Source of the DNA: Conexibacter sp. CPCC 205762 | Lineage (GTDB): Bacteria > Actinomycetota > Thermoleophilia > Solirubrobacterales > Solirubrobacteraceae | DNA length: 64,000 bases | Direction: 5' to 3' | Assembly (NCBI RefSeq): GCF_030646155.1 | Contig: NZ_JAUTDN010000012.1 | Location: 58,729 to 122,728, forward strand | Shown here: piece by piece, positions 35,983 through 45,188 of the stretch | Position numbering within the stretch: position 1 is the first letter of the stretch | Layout of the letters: the number at the start of each line of letters is the position of its first letter | The notes under the pieces: model-generated | Told to the model about the DNA's origin: nothing | Databases searched by the model: none | Seen by the model: only the letters and a program-made list of their open reading frames with translations | Position numbers and translations under genes: made by a program

Positions 35983-36965
35983 CCGCAGTGCTCGAAGTCG
36001 ACCAGCTCGTGAAGGCGTACGAGAGCGGCGGCAACGGCTTCCGCCGCAAGGGCGCGCCGGTGCAGGCGGTCTCCGGCGTGTCGTTCGAGGTCGGCCGCGG
36101 CGAGACGTTCGGGATCGTCGGCGAGTCGGGCTGCGGCAAGAGCACGCTGGCGCGCTCGATCGTCCAGCTGCATCCGCCCGACACGGGCTCGGTGCGGCTC
36201 GCGGGTGAGGAGATCTCGGGCCGCGCGCGCGGGCGCCGGCTCGCCGTGCGGCGCAAGATCCAGATGGTCTTCCAGGACCCGTACGCGTCGCTGGACCCGC
36301 GCATGTCGATCAACGCGATCCTCGCCGAGCCGCTGCAGATCCACGGCCTCCACCGCGGCGGCCAGGACGCGCGCGTGCGTGAGCTGCTCGACCTCGTCGG
36401 CCTCAACCCGGCGCACGCCAACCGCTACCCGCACGAGTTCTCCGGCGGCCAGCGGCAGCGGATCGGGATCGCGCGGGCGCTCGCCGTCGAGCCGCAGGTG
36501 ATCGTGCTCGACGAGCCGGTCTCGGCGCTCGACGTCAGCGTCCAGGCGGGCGTCGTCAACACGCTCGCCGACCTCCAGCGCGACCTCGGCCTGACGTACG
36601 TCTTCATCGCCCACGACCTCTCCGTCGTGCGCCACGTCAGCGACCGCGTCGCGGTCATGTACCTCGGCAGATTCGTCGAGACGGGGACGGTCGCGCAGCT
36701 GTTCAAGGCGCCGCGGCATCCGTACACGCACGCGCTGCTGTCCGCCGTCCCGGTCGCCGACCCGGTGGTCGAGCGCAGACGCAGACGGATCGTGCTCAGC
36801 GGCGCCGTGCCGAGCCCGGCCGACCCGCCGAGCGGCTGCCGCTTCCGCACCCGCTGCTGGAAGGCGACCGAGCTGTGCGCACAGGTCGCGCCACCGCTGG
36901 AGGGCGCCGACGGGCACGCTGTCGCGTGCCATTTCCCCGAATCAGGAAGAGAACAGAGTGTCTGA
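35973..36965 (+). CDS. ABC transporter ATPase, DppF/OppF type
   Basis: This 330-residue ATPase has [38 protein letters not shown] and [16 protein letters not shown], plus the C-terminal [15 protein letters not shown] segment. It is the second nucleotide-binding subunit of the importer. ATG 35973 gives a 10-base overlap with the previous gene; the end overlaps the following GTG by eight bases, coupling transporter and dehydrogenase. Confidence 0.94.
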
Positions 36966-38076
36966 CGTGCAGGCGAACACGATCGCCGTCATCCCCGGCG
37001 ACGGCATCGGCACCGAGGTCGTGCCCGAGGGCGTGCGCGTGCTCGACGCGGCCGCCGCCGCCTTCGGCATCTCGCTGTCCTACCGCGAGTTCGACTTCGC
37101 CAGCGCGCCGTACTGGCAGCGCACCGGGAAGATGCTGCCGGACGACTGGTTCGAGACGCTGCGCCCGTTCGACGCGATCTTCTTCGGCGCCGTCGGCTGG
37201 CCCGAGGTCGTGCCTGACCACGTCTCGCTGTGGGGCAGCCTGCTGCAGTTCCGCCGCGGCTTCGACCAGTACGTCAGCCTGCGGCCGACGCGGCTGATGC
37301 CGGGCGTCGCCTCGCCGCTGACGGGGCGTGAGCCGGGCGACGTCGACTTCTGGGTCGTGCGCGAGAACACCGAGGGCGAGTACTCCTCGATCGGCGGGCG
37401 CATCTTCGAGGGGACCGAGCGCGAGACGGTGATGCAGGAGACGGTGATGACGCGCACCGGCGTCGACCGCGTGCTCAAGTACGCCTTCGAGCTGGCGATG
37501 AGACGGCCGCGCCGCAAGCTCACCTCGGCGACGAAGAGCAACGGCATCTCGGTGACGATGCCGTACTGGGACGAGCGTGTCGCGGCGATGGCGGCCTCCT
37601 ACCCCGAGGTCGCCGTCGACAAGTTCCACATCGACATCCTGACGGCGAACTTCGTCCTGCACCCGGACTGGTTCGACGTCGTCGTCGGCTCCAACCTGTT
37701 CGGCGACATCCTCTCCGACCTCGGTCCCGCCTGCGCGGGCACGATCGGGATCGCCCCGAGCGCCAACATCAACCCCGAGCGGCTCTTCCCGAGCCTGTTC
37801 GAGCCGGTCCACGGCTCCGCGCCGGACATCGCCGGCAAGGGGATCGCGAACCCGATCGGCCAGATCTGGTGCGCCTCGATGATGCTCGACCACCTCGGCC
37901 ATGACGCGGCCGGCGCGGCTGTCCTGCGCGCGATCGAGCAGGTGCTCGCGCGCGGCCCGCAGGAGGCGCCGCTGACGCCCGACCTCGGCGGCAGCGGCAC
38001 GACCGTCGAGCTGGGCAGCGAGATCGCGGCCGAGGTCACGCGCATCGCCGCCGCGGCCGCCTCGCCGAGCGCATGA
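36958..38076 (+). CDS. Tartrate dehydrogenase/D-malate dehydrogenase-type enzyme
   Basis: This 372-residue enzyme belongs to the isocitrate/isopropylmalate dehydrogenase family. It has [34 protein letters not shown], and [26 protein letters not shown]. The ENTEGEYS loop, and the lack of features specific to isopropylmalate enzymes, favour the tartrate/D-malate group (TtuC/DmlA), which oxidises and often decarboxylates 2-hydroxyacids; meso-tartrate can yield D-glycerate. GTG start inside the end of the DppF-type gene. As last gene of the importer operon it should act on the imported compound. An isopropylmalate role is unlikely without leu genes. Confidence 0.82.
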   Translation: MSDVQANTIAVIPGDGIGTEVVPEGVRVLDAAAAAFGISLSYREFDFASAPYWQRTGKMLPDDWFETLRPFDAIFFGAVGWPEVVPDHVSLWGSLLQFRRGFDQYVSLRPTRLMPGVASPLTGREPGDVDFWVVRENTEGEYSSIGGRIFEGTERETVMQETVMTRTGVDRVLKYAFELAMRRPRRKLTSATKSNGISVTMPYWDERVAAMAASYPEVAVDKFHIDILTANFVLHPDWFDVVVGSNLFGDILSDLGPACAGTIGIAPSANINPERLFPSLFEPVHGSAPDIAGKGIANPIGQIWCASMMLDHLGHDAAGAAVLRAIEQVLARGPQEAPLTPDLGGSGTTVELGSEIAAEVTRIAAAAASPSA

Positions 38077-38145
38077 GCCGCCGCGCCGTGCGCCGCGCCC
38101 CGTCCGGCCCCGCCGCGCGCCGGCGCCCGGCCACCCCCTGACGCG

Positions 38146-38640
38146 ATGCCGGGCGCCGTCCACGTCGACGACGTCGACCGCGCGCTGCTGGCGCTGCTGC
38201 GGGCCGACGGGCGGCTGCCGGTGGCGGAGCTGGCGCGGCGGGTCGGGCTGTCGCCGGCGCCGGTCGGTCGCCGCGTCGAGCGGCTCGAGCGGGCCGGCGT
38301 GATCAGCGGCTACACGGCCGTGATCGACGAGACGCTGCTCGGCGGCTCGCTGGAGGCGCTGGTCGAGCTGCGCGTCGCCGGCCGCGCCGGCGTCGGCGAG
38401 GTGCTCGCGCGCCTGCGCCGGCTCGACGCGGTCGTCGAGGTGCTGACGCTCGCCGGCGACCCCGACGCCGTCGCCCGCCTGCGCGTCAGCGGCCCCGACC
38501 AGCTCCGCACCACGATCGCCGCCCTCCGCCGCGAAGCGGACGTCGCCTCGACGCGCACGCTGCTGGTGATCGACTCGTGGCGGCGGGAGCAGGTCCCGCC
38601 GCCGAGCCGTCTCGCCGCTCAGTCGCCGGCGACCCCGTAG
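38146..38640 (+). CDS. Lrp/AsnC-family transcriptional regulator
   Basis: This is a 164-residue protein with a winged-helix N-terminus (VDRALLALLRADGRLPVAELARRVGLSPAPVGRRVERLE) and a RAM-like ligand domain (VVEVLTLAGDPDAVARL). It may control the preceding importer operon or distant genes; nothing here decides. It follows the dehydrogenase gene by 69 bases of G+C-rich sequence and overlaps the convergent TetR gene by 22 bases. Confidence 0.88.
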   Translation: MPGAVHVDDVDRALLALLRADGRLPVAELARRVGLSPAPVGRRVERLERAGVISGYTAVIDETLLGGSLEALVELRVAGRAGVGEVLARLRRLDAVVEVLTLAGDPDAVARLRVSGPDQLRTTIAALRREADVASTRTLLVIDSWRREQVPPPSRLAAQSPATP

Positions 38641-39269
38641 CCGCCGAGCCCGGCGGCGAGCTGGTCGTAGGCGCGGGCGGCCTCGGGCCGCATGCGCTGC
38701 GCGACCGCGGCGGGGTCCTCGCCGGCCAGCAGCGCGGCGAACGTCTGGCGGAAGATCGCGATCAGCGTCCAGGCGAGCGTGCGCGCGACGACGTCGGGGA
38801 CGAGGTCGCCGGGGTAGGCGCCGGTCGCCTCCGCCATCGCGGCGGCGAGCGCGTCGACCTCTCTCGCCCAGCCGGCCGTCAGCCGCTCCTGCAGGTGCGG
38901 GCTGCCGCGCACGATCCGCGGGACGAGCAGGCTGTTCTCGGTCTCGCCTCTGGCGACGACGGCGAGCATCGCCTCCGAGTTCGCGCGGAAGACGTCGAGC
39001 ACGGAGGTGCCCGCGGGGCGTTCTCTGACGGCGCTGACGAGCGCCAGCATCCCCGTGTCCCCGCCGGCGAAGACGAGGTCCTCCTTCGTCGCGAAGTGGT
39101 TGAAGACCGTCTTCTCGGAGACGTCGGCGGCGACGGCGATCTCGGCGACGGTGACGGTGTCGAAGCCGCGCTCGGCGAACAGGCGGCGGGCGGTGGCGGC
39201 GATCGCGTCGCGCGTGGCGCGCTTCTTGCGCTCGCGCAAGCCCTCAGGTCTGTGGCCTGTCATAAGCAT
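38619..39269 (-). CDS. TetR-family regulator of the adjacent ABC efflux genes
   Basis: This 216-residue regulator has a helix-turn-helix (ATRDAIAATARRLFAERGFDTVTVAEIAVAADVSEKTVFNHFATKEDLV) and a helical ligand domain. It is divergent from a DrrAB-type exporter with a 53-base gap that holds two overlapping palindromes, the usual arrangement of a self-regulating efflux repressor. ATG at 39269 or 39263. Confidence 0.88.
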   Translation of the reverse strand: MLMTGHRPEGLRERKKRATRDAIAATARRLFAERGFDTVTVAEIAVAADVSEKTVFNHFATKEDLVFAGGDTGMLALVSAVRERPAGTSVLDVFRANSEAMLAVVARGETENSLLVPRIVRGSPHLQERLTAGWAREVDALAAAMAEATGAYPGDLVPDVVARTLAWTLIAIFRQTFAALLAGEDPAAVAQRMRPEAARAYDQLAAGLGGYGVAGD

Positions 39270-39292
39270 ACACGATACAGACGCCCTATTCT

Positions 39293-39315
39293 TACAGTGA
39301 CTGTACTGTTACAGT
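39293..39315. promoter_or_regulatory. Overlapping palindromes, operator for the efflux TetR regulator
   Basis: TACAGTGACTGTA (39293-39305) and ACTGTTACAGT (39305-39315) are two perfect odd-centred inverted repeats that share an end. Three ACAGT/ACTGT half-site pairs follow one another at regular spacing. The site covers a GTG at 39314, supporting ATG 39323 as the exporter start. Confidence 0.65.
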
Positions 39316-39322
39316 GCCCGTC

Positions 39323-40321
39323 ATGACTTCCACATCCCCACCCGCGATCGAGGTCGACGGCCTCGGCAAGTCCTTCGGTGAGGTCGAGGCCGTGAGAGGG
39401 GTCTCCTTCACCGTTCCGCCGGGCGAGGTGTTCGGCTTCCTCGGCCCCAACGGCGCCGGCAAGAGCACGACGATCAACATGCTCTGCACGCTCGCGAAGC
39501 CGACCGCGGGCGCCGCGCGCGTGAGCGGCTTCGACGTCGTCGCCGCGCGCGACAGCGTCCGCCGCCACATCGGCCTCGTCTTCCAGGACTCGACGCTCGA
39601 CAACCAGCTGACCGCCGACCAGAACCTGCGCCTGCACGCGGAGCTGTACGGGATCGACCCGGCCGTGATCCCCGCGCGGATGCAGCAGATGCTGGAGATG
39701 GTCGACCTCGCCGACCGCCGCGACCAGCCCGTGATCACCTTCTCCGGCGGCATGCGCCGGCGGCTGGAGATCGCGCGCGGGCTGATGCACTCGCCGCGCG
39801 TGCTGTTCCTCGACGAGCCGACGATCGGCCTCGACCCGCAGACGCGCAGCTCGATCTGGCGCTACATCCGCGCGCTGCAAGAAAGAGAGGGCACGACGAT
39901 CTTCATGACGACCCACTATATGGACGAGGCCGAGTTCTGCGACCGGATCGCGATCATGGATCGCGGCGAGATCGTCGTGCTCGACACGCCTGAGGCGCTG
40001 AAGGCGAGCGTCGGGACCGACCGCGTCGTGATCGGCACCGCCGACGACGAGGCCGCCCTGGCCGAGCTGCGGGAGCGGTTCGGGATCGAGGCGACCGTCG
40101 CCGAGGGGGCGGTCACCTTCCACGTCGAGTCGGGCGAGGCGTTCGTGCCGCGGCTGTTCGCCGAGCTGGACGTCGCGATCACCTCGGTCGCCGTATCGCG
40201 GCCGACGCTCGACGACGTCTTCATGCGCTGGACCGGCTCGACGATCCGCGACGCCGAGGGCGACGCCGGCTCCAACCGCAACCGTGCCCACCTGCAGATG
40301 ATGAAGGCGATGCGCAGATGA
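39323..40321 (+). CDS. drrA: ABC exporter ATPase (DrrA type)
   Basis: This 332-residue ATPase has Walker A GPNGAGKST, Q-loop VFQDSTLDNQLT, signature FSGGMRRRLEIARGL, Walker B VLFLDEPTIGLD, and the DrrA-type C-terminal extension with SRPTLDDVFMRWTG. Related proteins export anthracyclines and other drugs or lipids. It is coupled to the permease gene by ATGA. ATG 39323 is preferred to GTG 39314, which lies in the operator. Confidence 0.9.
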   Translation: MTSTSPPAIEVDGLGKSFGEVEAVRGVSFTVPPGEVFGFLGPNGAGKSTTINMLCTLAKPTAGAARVSGFDVVAARDSVRRHIGLVFQDSTLDNQLTADQNLRLHAELYGIDPAVIPARMQQMLEMVDLADRRDQPVITFSGGMRRRLEIARGLMHSPRVLFLDEPTIGLDPQTRSSIWRYIRALQEREGTTIFMTTHYMDEAEFCDRIAIMDRGEIVVLDTPEALKASVGTDRVVIGTADDEAALAELRERFGIEATVAEGAVTFHVESGEAFVPRLFAELDVAITSVAVSRPTLDDVFMRWTGSTIRDAEGDAGSNRNRAHLQMMKAMRR

Positions 40322-41187
40322 CAGCACTCACCACGATCCCCGAACCCGTCGCGATCCGCGTGCCGGAGCGCTCGTGGCGCTCCGAGCTGCGCGCGGTCAA
40401 GATCGTCTGGCGGCGCGAGCTGACGCGCTTCGTCAGCGACAAGGCCGGCATGGTCGCCTGGCTGGTGCAGCCGCTGCTGTTCCTGTTCGTGATCGGCAGC
40501 GGCCTGCAGCAGCTGTCGGCCGCCTCGACCGACGGCGTCGACCTGAAGACGTTCATCTTCCCCGGGATGCTGTCGTTCGCGGTCGTCTTCACCGCGATGT
40601 TCAGCGCGATCACGCTCGTGATGGACCGCGAGCTGGGCGTGATGCGGGAGATGCTGGTGGCGCCCGTCAGCCGCAGCTCGATCCTGCTCGGCAAGGCGCT
40701 CGGCGGCACGACCGTCGCCGCCTCCCAGGGCGTCGTGATGCTGGCGCTCGCCGGCCTCGTCGACGTGCCGTACGACCCGCTGATGCTGCTCGGCCTGCTC
40801 GCGCTGCTGCTGATCGCGGCCTTCACCGTGACCGCCTTCGGCCTGATGGTGGCGACGCGGATCAAGAACATCCGCACCTTCACGAGCATCATGCAGCTGT
40901 TCGTCTTCCCGCTCGTCTTCCTGTCGGGCTCGCTGTTCCCGGTCTCCGGCCTGCCGACCTGGCTGGAAGTGCTCAACCGCATCAACCCGCTGACGTACGT
41001 CGTCGACCCGATGCGGCGGCTCGTCTTCGACCACCTCGACGTCTCCGACGCCGCGCGCGCGACGCTCGACCCGGGCGTCTCGTGGTTCGGCTGGACGCTG
41101 CCGGTCTGGTTCGAGGTCGCGCTCGTGCTGCTGCTCGGGCTGGTGCTGATGACGATCGCGGTGCGGCAGTTCCTGCGCGCCGAGTAG
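40318..41187 (+). CDS. drrB: ABC-2 type exporter permease (DrrB type)
   Basis: This is a 289-residue membrane protein of the ABC-2 family with about six membrane segments and the family segment IFPGMLSFAVVFTAMFSAITLVMDRELGVMREMLVAPVSR, followed by LFPVSGLPTWLEVLNRINPLTYVVDPMR near the C-terminus. With the DrrA-type ATPase it should form a drug or lipid exporter under the divergent TetR regulator. Confidence 0.92.
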   Translation: MTALTTIPEPVAIRVPERSWRSELRAVKIVWRRELTRFVSDKAGMVAWLVQPLLFLFVIGSGLQQLSAASTDGVDLKTFIFPGMLSFAVVFTAMFSAITLVMDRELGVMREMLVAPVSRSSILLGKALGGTTVAASQGVVMLALAGLVDVPYDPLMLLGLLALLLIAAFTVTAFGLMVATRIKNIRTFTSIMQLFVFPLVFLSGSLFPVSGLPTWLEVLNRINPLTYVVDPMRRLVFDHLDVSDAARATLDPGVSWFGWTLPVWFEVALVLLLGLVLMTIAVRQFLRAE

Positions 41188-41197
41188 CCCCGGCCCC

Positions 41198-41225
41198 GCG
41201 CGCCGCCCCTCGCCGGGCGGCGCGC
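41198..41225 (+). terminator. Strong hairpin after the exporter genes
   Basis: A perfect 11-bp stem (GCGCGCCGCCC/GGGCGGCGCGC) with a 6-base loop begins 11 bases after the permease stop. No clear U-tract follows, as is common in G+C-rich actinobacteria. Confidence 0.7.
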
Positions 41226-41255
41226 GGTCGTTCCAGGACGGGTGGTTGACCAGCT

Positions 41256-41267
41256 CTGATATATTAG
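41256..41267. promoter_or_regulatory. GntR operator copy 1 (CTGATATATTAG) containing a -10-like box
   Basis: A near-palindromic A+T-rich 12-mer in very G+C-rich surroundings. It matches sites at 45141 and 51260 in the same locus. TATATT (41260-41265) could itself be the -10 box, four bases from the symmetric centre, and the GTG start follows only seven bases later. Confidence 0.7.
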
Positions 41268-41271
41268 TTGC

Positions 41272-42483
41272 GTGGTGAGAGGAGAGGCCAGCACGAGCGC
41301 GCCCGACGGCGGCGGCGCGGGCAGCGGCGGCAGCGGCGGCGGGGGCGGCGATGCGCTCGGCGTCGGCATGCTCGGCCGCGGCTTCATGGGCCGCGCGCAC
41401 TCGATCGCGCTGCGCAAGCTCGCGTGGGTCGCTCCCGAGCTGCCGCTGCGGCTGGTCGCGCTCTGCGCGCGCGACCGCGAGGCGACCACGCGGATGGCGC
41501 GCGAGTTCGGCTACGAGCGCGCCGTCTTCGACTGGCAGGAGCTGATCGAGGACCCGGCGATCGGGCTCGTCTCCAACGGCGGACCCAACGCGCTTCATGC
41601 CGCGCCCACGATCGCCGCCGCGCGCGCCGGCAAGCACGTCCTCTGCGAGAAGCCGCTCGGGCGTGACGCGCAGGAGGCGTTCGCGATCTGGGCGGCGGTC
41701 GAGCGCGCGGGCGTCGTCCACATGACCGGCTTCAACTACCGCTTCTTCCCCGCCGTCGCGCTCGCGCGGCAGCTGATCGCCGACGGCGCGCTCGGCGAGA
41801 TCCGCCACTTCCGCGCCCGCTACCTGCAGTCGTGGCTGGTCGATCCAGACGCGCCCGCCACGTGGCGGCTCGACGCGCAGCAGGCCGGCGCCGGCGCGCT
41901 CGGCGACCTCGGCTCGCACGTCGTCGACCTCGCGCGCCACCTCGTCGGCGAGCCGGCCGCCGTCGCCGCGCGCCTCGCGACCTTCGTCGGCGAGCGTCCC
42001 GGCGGCGCGGTCGACGTCGACGACGCCTTCGCCGCGACGGTCGCCTTCGACAACGGCGCGATCGGCACGCTCGAGGGGAGCCGCGTCGCGCCCGGCCGCA
42101 AGAACCAGCTCGCGATCGAGGTCAACGGCACCCGCGGCTCGCTCCTGTTCGACCAGGAGCGCAAGGACGAGCTGCAGCTGATGACGGTCGGCGACGCGGT
42201 CAGCGACGGCTTCCGCCGGATCGCGGTGACCGAGCCGGCGCATCCGTTCCTGCGGACGAGCTGGCCGGCCGGGCACGCGATCGGCTGGGAGGACAGCTTC
42301 GTCTTCGAGCTCGCCCACCTGGTCGGCGCGATCGCCGGTCGTCACGCGGTCGCGCCGCTCGGCGCGAGCGCGGAAGACGGCTACCGCTGCGCCGAGGTCT
42401 GCGACGCGATCGCGCGCGCGGCGCGCAGCGGGACCGAGCAGCAGATCGCCTATCGCACGTTGGACGAGGAGACCGCAGGATGA
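41272..42483 (+). CDS. Gfo/Idh/MocA-family oxidoreductase
   Basis: This 403-residue NAD(P)-dependent sugar oxidoreductase has a Rossmann motif GVGMLGRGFMGRAHS, the EKP motif (HVLCEKPLGRDAQEA), GFNYRFFPAV, and GALGDLGSHVVDLARHL with the catalytic His. The first 30 residues form a Gly/Ser-rich tail unusual for the family. The substrate is probably a sugar acid or inositol-like compound. It is first of a coupled row of hexuronate genes and follows a GntR operator. The GTG has no Shine-Dalgarno sequence, so translation may be leaderless. Confidence 0.88.
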   Translation: MVRGEASTSAPDGGGAGSGGSGGGGGDALGVGMLGRGFMGRAHSIALRKLAWVAPELPLRLVALCARDREATTRMAREFGYERAVFDWQELIEDPAIGLVSNGGPNALHAAPTIAAARAGKHVLCEKPLGRDAQEAFAIWAAVERAGVVHMTGFNYRFFPAVALARQLIADGALGEIRHFRARYLQSWLVDPDAPATWRLDAQQAGAGALGDLGSHVVDLARHLVGEPAAVAARLATFVGERPGGAVDVDDAFAATVAFDNGAIGTLEGSRVAPGRKNQLAIEVNGTRGSLLFDQERKDELQLMTVGDAVSDGFRRIAVTEPAHPFLRTSWPAGHAIGWEDSFVFELAHLVGAIAGRHAVAPLGASAEDGYRCAEVCDAIARAARSGTEQQIAYRTLDEETAG

Positions 42484-43238
42484 TGCAGACAGCGTCGGGC
42501 AGTGCCGGCCGCTTCGCCGGCCGGGTCGTCGTCGTGACCGGCGCCGGCTCCGGCATCGGCCGCGAGATGGCGCGCCGCTTCCTCGGCGAGGGCGCGCGCG
42601 TCGTCGCCGCCGACCTCGACCCCGCGGGCGTCCCCAAGGGCGCCGACGCGCAGGCGCTCGACGTCACCGACGGCGCGGCGTTCGCACAGGCGATCGACGC
42701 CGCCGTCGACCGTCACGGCCGCCTCGACGTGCTCTGCAACAACGCCGGGATCGGCTCGACCAGAGACGTGATCGAGACGACCGCGCAGGAGTGGGAGCGC
42801 GTCTTCGCCGTCAACGTCACCGGCACCTTCAACGGCATCAGGCACGCGCTGCCGCACATGCTCGCGGCCCGCCGCGGGGCGATCGTCAACACCGCCTCGA
42901 TCGCCGGCATGGTCGGCCTGCGCGACCGCGCCGCCTACTGCGCCAGCAAGGGCGCGGTGATCGCGCTGACCAAGCAGGTCGCGGTCCAGTACGCCGCCAG
43001 CGGCGTGCGCTGCAACTGCCTCTGCCCGGGGACGGTCGACTCGCCCTGGGTGGGTGCGCTGCTGGACGCCGCCGCCGATCCGCAGGCGGCGCGCGCGGCG
43101 CTCGTCGCGCGTCAGCCGGCCGGCCGGCTCGGCCGGCCCGAGGAGGTCGCCGAGGCGGCGCTCTACCTCGCCTCCGACGCGGCCGCGTTCGTGACCGGGT
43201 CGGAGTTCGTCATCGACGGCGGGCTGACGGCCGCCTGA
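42480..43238 (+). CDS. Short-chain dehydrogenase/reductase (sugar-acid type)
   Basis: This 252-residue SDR has TGAGSGIG (cofactor loop), NNAG, and the catalytic Ser 140, Tyr 153, Lys 157 (AAYCASK). The C-terminal GRLGRPEEVAEAALYLASD...TGSEFVIDGG is classical. In this locus it may act as a fructuronate reductase or sugar-acid dehydrogenase, but the substrate cannot be read. ATG overlaps the previous stop; a second ATG directly follows. Confidence 0.88.
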   Translation: MMQTASGSAGRFAGRVVVVTGAGSGIGREMARRFLGEGARVVAADLDPAGVPKGADAQALDVTDGAAFAQAIDAAVDRHGRLDVLCNNAGIGSTRDVIETTAQEWERVFAVNVTGTFNGIRHALPHMLAARRGAIVNTASIAGMVGLRDRAAYCASKGAVIALTKQVAVQYAASGVRCNCLCPGTVDSPWVGALLDAAADPQAARAALVARQPAGRLGRPEEVAEAALYLASDAAAFVTGSEFVIDGGLTAA

Positions 43239-43264
43239 CTCACACGCAAGAGGGCTGGAGAGAG

Positions 43265-44242
43265 ATGCAGGTCATCCTGGGGCAGATCAGCACGCTCGAC
43301 GAGGGGCTCGCGGCCTACGCGCGCCAGCTCGGCATCACGGGCGTGCAGTTCAACACGCCGGAGCTGCCGGCGGCCGACGGCCGCTGGCGGTACGAGGACG
43401 TCGCCGCGCTGCGCGACCGCTGCGCCGCGCTCGGGCTGCGGCTGGAGGTGATCGAGAACCTCCCGTACGGCTTCTACGACGACGTGATGCTCGGCGGCCC
43501 GCGCCGCGACGAGCAGCTCGCCGCGATCGCCGACACGATCCGCGCGCTCGGCCGCGCCGGCGTGCCGATCCTCGGCTACAACTTCATGCCGACGTTCGTC
43601 TGGCGCACCGATCTCGCCGCGCCCAGCCGCGGCGGCGCCGCGGTGACCGCCTTCGACCTCGCGCAGGTCGAGGCCGGCAACCGGATCGAGATGCCGCACG
43701 CCTCGCCGTCGCAGCAGCTGTCGGCGGAGGCGCTGTGGGCCAACCACGACCGCTTCCTGGCGGAGCTGCTGCCGGTCGCCGAGGAGGCGGGCGTGCGGCT
43801 GGCGCTGCACCCCGACGATCCGCCGGTCGCGGCGATCGGCGGCAACGCGCGCATCTTCACCTCGCCGGAGGCGCTCGCGAGAGCCGACGCGGCCAGCGGC
43901 GGCTCGCCGGCATGGGGCGTCGACCTCTGCCTCGGGACCGTCTCGGCGATGCCGGGCGGCGCGGCCGCGGTCGAGCGCGCGATCGACCTGCTCGGCCCGT
44001 CCGGGCGGATCGCCTACGTCCACTTCCGCGACGTGCGCGGCACCGTCCCGCGCTTCGAGGAGGCGTTCATCGGCGACGGCAACTTCGACCCGGCCGCCGT
44101 CATGCGGCAGCTGCGGCGCGTCGGCTTCGACGGCCCGCTGCTGGACGACCACGTCCCGAGGATGATCGGCGACAGCGGCTACCTGCAGGCGAGAGCGCAC
44201 GCGATCGGCTACCTGCAGGGCCTGATCAAGGCGGCCGCATGA
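43265..44242 (+). CDS. Mannonate dehydratase family protein (UxuA-like), copy 1
   Basis: This 325-residue TIM-barrel protein of the UxuA family converts, in known members, D-mannonate to KDG. Metal-site candidates are LALHPDDPP, the Cys in VDLCLGT, the His in YVHFRDVRGT and the Asp-His of LLDDHVP. It differs from the copy at 51285 in lacking the GFxxCQGN form. The start ATG follows AGAGAG. Its stop overlaps the next gene. KDG made here would feed the kinase at 4963. Confidence 0.82.
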   Translation: MQVILGQISTLDEGLAAYARQLGITGVQFNTPELPAADGRWRYEDVAALRDRCAALGLRLEVIENLPYGFYDDVMLGGPRRDEQLAAIADTIRALGRAGVPILGYNFMPTFVWRTDLAAPSRGGAAVTAFDLAQVEAGNRIEMPHASPSQQLSAEALWANHDRFLAELLPVAEEAGVRLALHPDDPPVAAIGGNARIFTSPEALARADAASGGSPAWGVDLCLGTVSAMPGGAAAVERAIDLLGPSGRIAYVHFRDVRGTVPRFEEAFIGDGNFDPAAVMRQLRRVGFDGPLLDDHVPRMIGDSGYLQARAHAIGYLQGLIKAAA

Positions 44243-45087
44243 ACGTGCTGGTGACCGGCGCCGGCGGCGGCATCGGCCGCGTCGTCGTCGCGGAGCTGGC
44301 AGCAGGCGGCCACGCCGTCGTCGCACTCGACCGCGCCGGGGCCGGCATCCCGGCGGGCGACGGCGGCGCGGCCGCGATCCACGTCGGCGACTGCCGCGAC
44401 GGCGCGCTCGTGCGCACCGCGCTGGCAGGGGCCGACGCGGTCGTCCACCTCGCCGGCGTGCCGGCGCCGGGGATCGTCCCCGACCCGGAGCTGTTCGCCG
44501 GCAACACGCAGGCGACGTTCACCGTGCTCGACGAGGCGGTCCGCGCCGGCGTGCGGCGGGTCGTGACGGCGTCGAGCGTCTCGATCCTCGGCGCGGCGTG
44601 GGCCGAGGATCACGTCTCGCCGCTGTACCTGCCGCTGGACGAGGCGCATCCGCTGCGCCCGAGAGAGGCGTACGCGCTCGCGAAGCAGTGCGACGAGGCG
44701 ACGGAGGCGATGTTCTGCCGCCGCGACGGGATCGCGGTCGTCGCGCTGCGCTTCCCCTTCACCGACACGTCCGCGGCGATCGCGGCGCGGGCCGCGCGCG
44801 TGGCGGAGGATCCGGCGGAGGGGTCGAGAGAGCTGTGGGCCTATCTCGACGTGCGCGACGCCGCGCGCGCCTGCCGGCTGGCGGTCGAGGCGACCGTCGC
44901 GCCCGGCTTCCATCCCGTCTACGTCGTCGCCGACGACACGCTCGCGCCGCTGCCGACCGAGCAGCTGGTGCGCGCGTTCCATCCGGAGACCGAGCTGCGC
45001 GCGCCGCTGCCGGGCCGCCGGACCGCCTACGCGACCGCCCGCGCGGTCGCGCTGCTGGGCTTCAGGGCCGCGCACCCGCGCGGCTGA
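44239..45087 (+). CDS. Uronate dehydrogenase-like NAD-dependent epimerase/dehydratase family protein
   Basis: This is a 282-residue extended SDR with TGAGGGIGR at the N-terminus, HLAGVPAPG, TASSVSILG and the catalytic pair Tyr 145/Lys 149 (REAYALAKQ). This size and the context of lactonase and dehydratase genes suit uronate dehydrogenase, which oxidises glucuronate or galacturonate to the aldarolactone. Other nucleotide-sugar epimerases are usually longer. ATG overlaps the preceding stop. Confidence 0.75.
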   Translation: MNVLVTGAGGGIGRVVVAELAAGGHAVVALDRAGAGIPAGDGGAAAIHVGDCRDGALVRTALAGADAVVHLAGVPAPGIVPDPELFAGNTQATFTVLDEAVRAGVRRVVTASSVSILGAAWAEDHVSPLYLPLDEAHPLRPREAYALAKQCDEATEAMFCRRDGIAVVALRFPFTDTSAAIAARAARVAEDPAEGSRELWAYLDVRDAARACRLAVEATVAPGFHPVYVVADDTLAPLPTEQLVRAFHPETELRAPLPGRRTAYATARAVALLGFRAAHPRG

Positions 45088-45110
45088 CGCACGTTGTCGT
45101 GACCGCGGCC

Positions 45111-45140
45111 TTGACAGAGCGGCGGTGCAGTGGTGATGAT
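45111..45140 (+). promoter_or_regulatory. Sigma-70-type promoter of the CUT1 importer operon
   Basis: TTGACA (45111-45116) lies 18 bases before GATGAT (45135-45140). The GntR site begins at the next base, so a bound repressor would cover the transcription start. Confidence 0.5.
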
Positions 45141-45152
45141 CTCATATATCAG
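45141..45152. promoter_or_regulatory. GntR operator copy 2 (CTCATATATCAG)
   Basis: The reverse complement CTGATATATGAG matches copies 1 and 3 at ten or more of 12 positions. It lies directly downstream of a TTGACA/GATGAT promoter and 36 bases before the receptor ATG. Confidence 0.7.
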
Positions 45153-45188
45153 TTGGGTGGCCGGTCGCGGGCGCCCGAGGAGGAGAGC

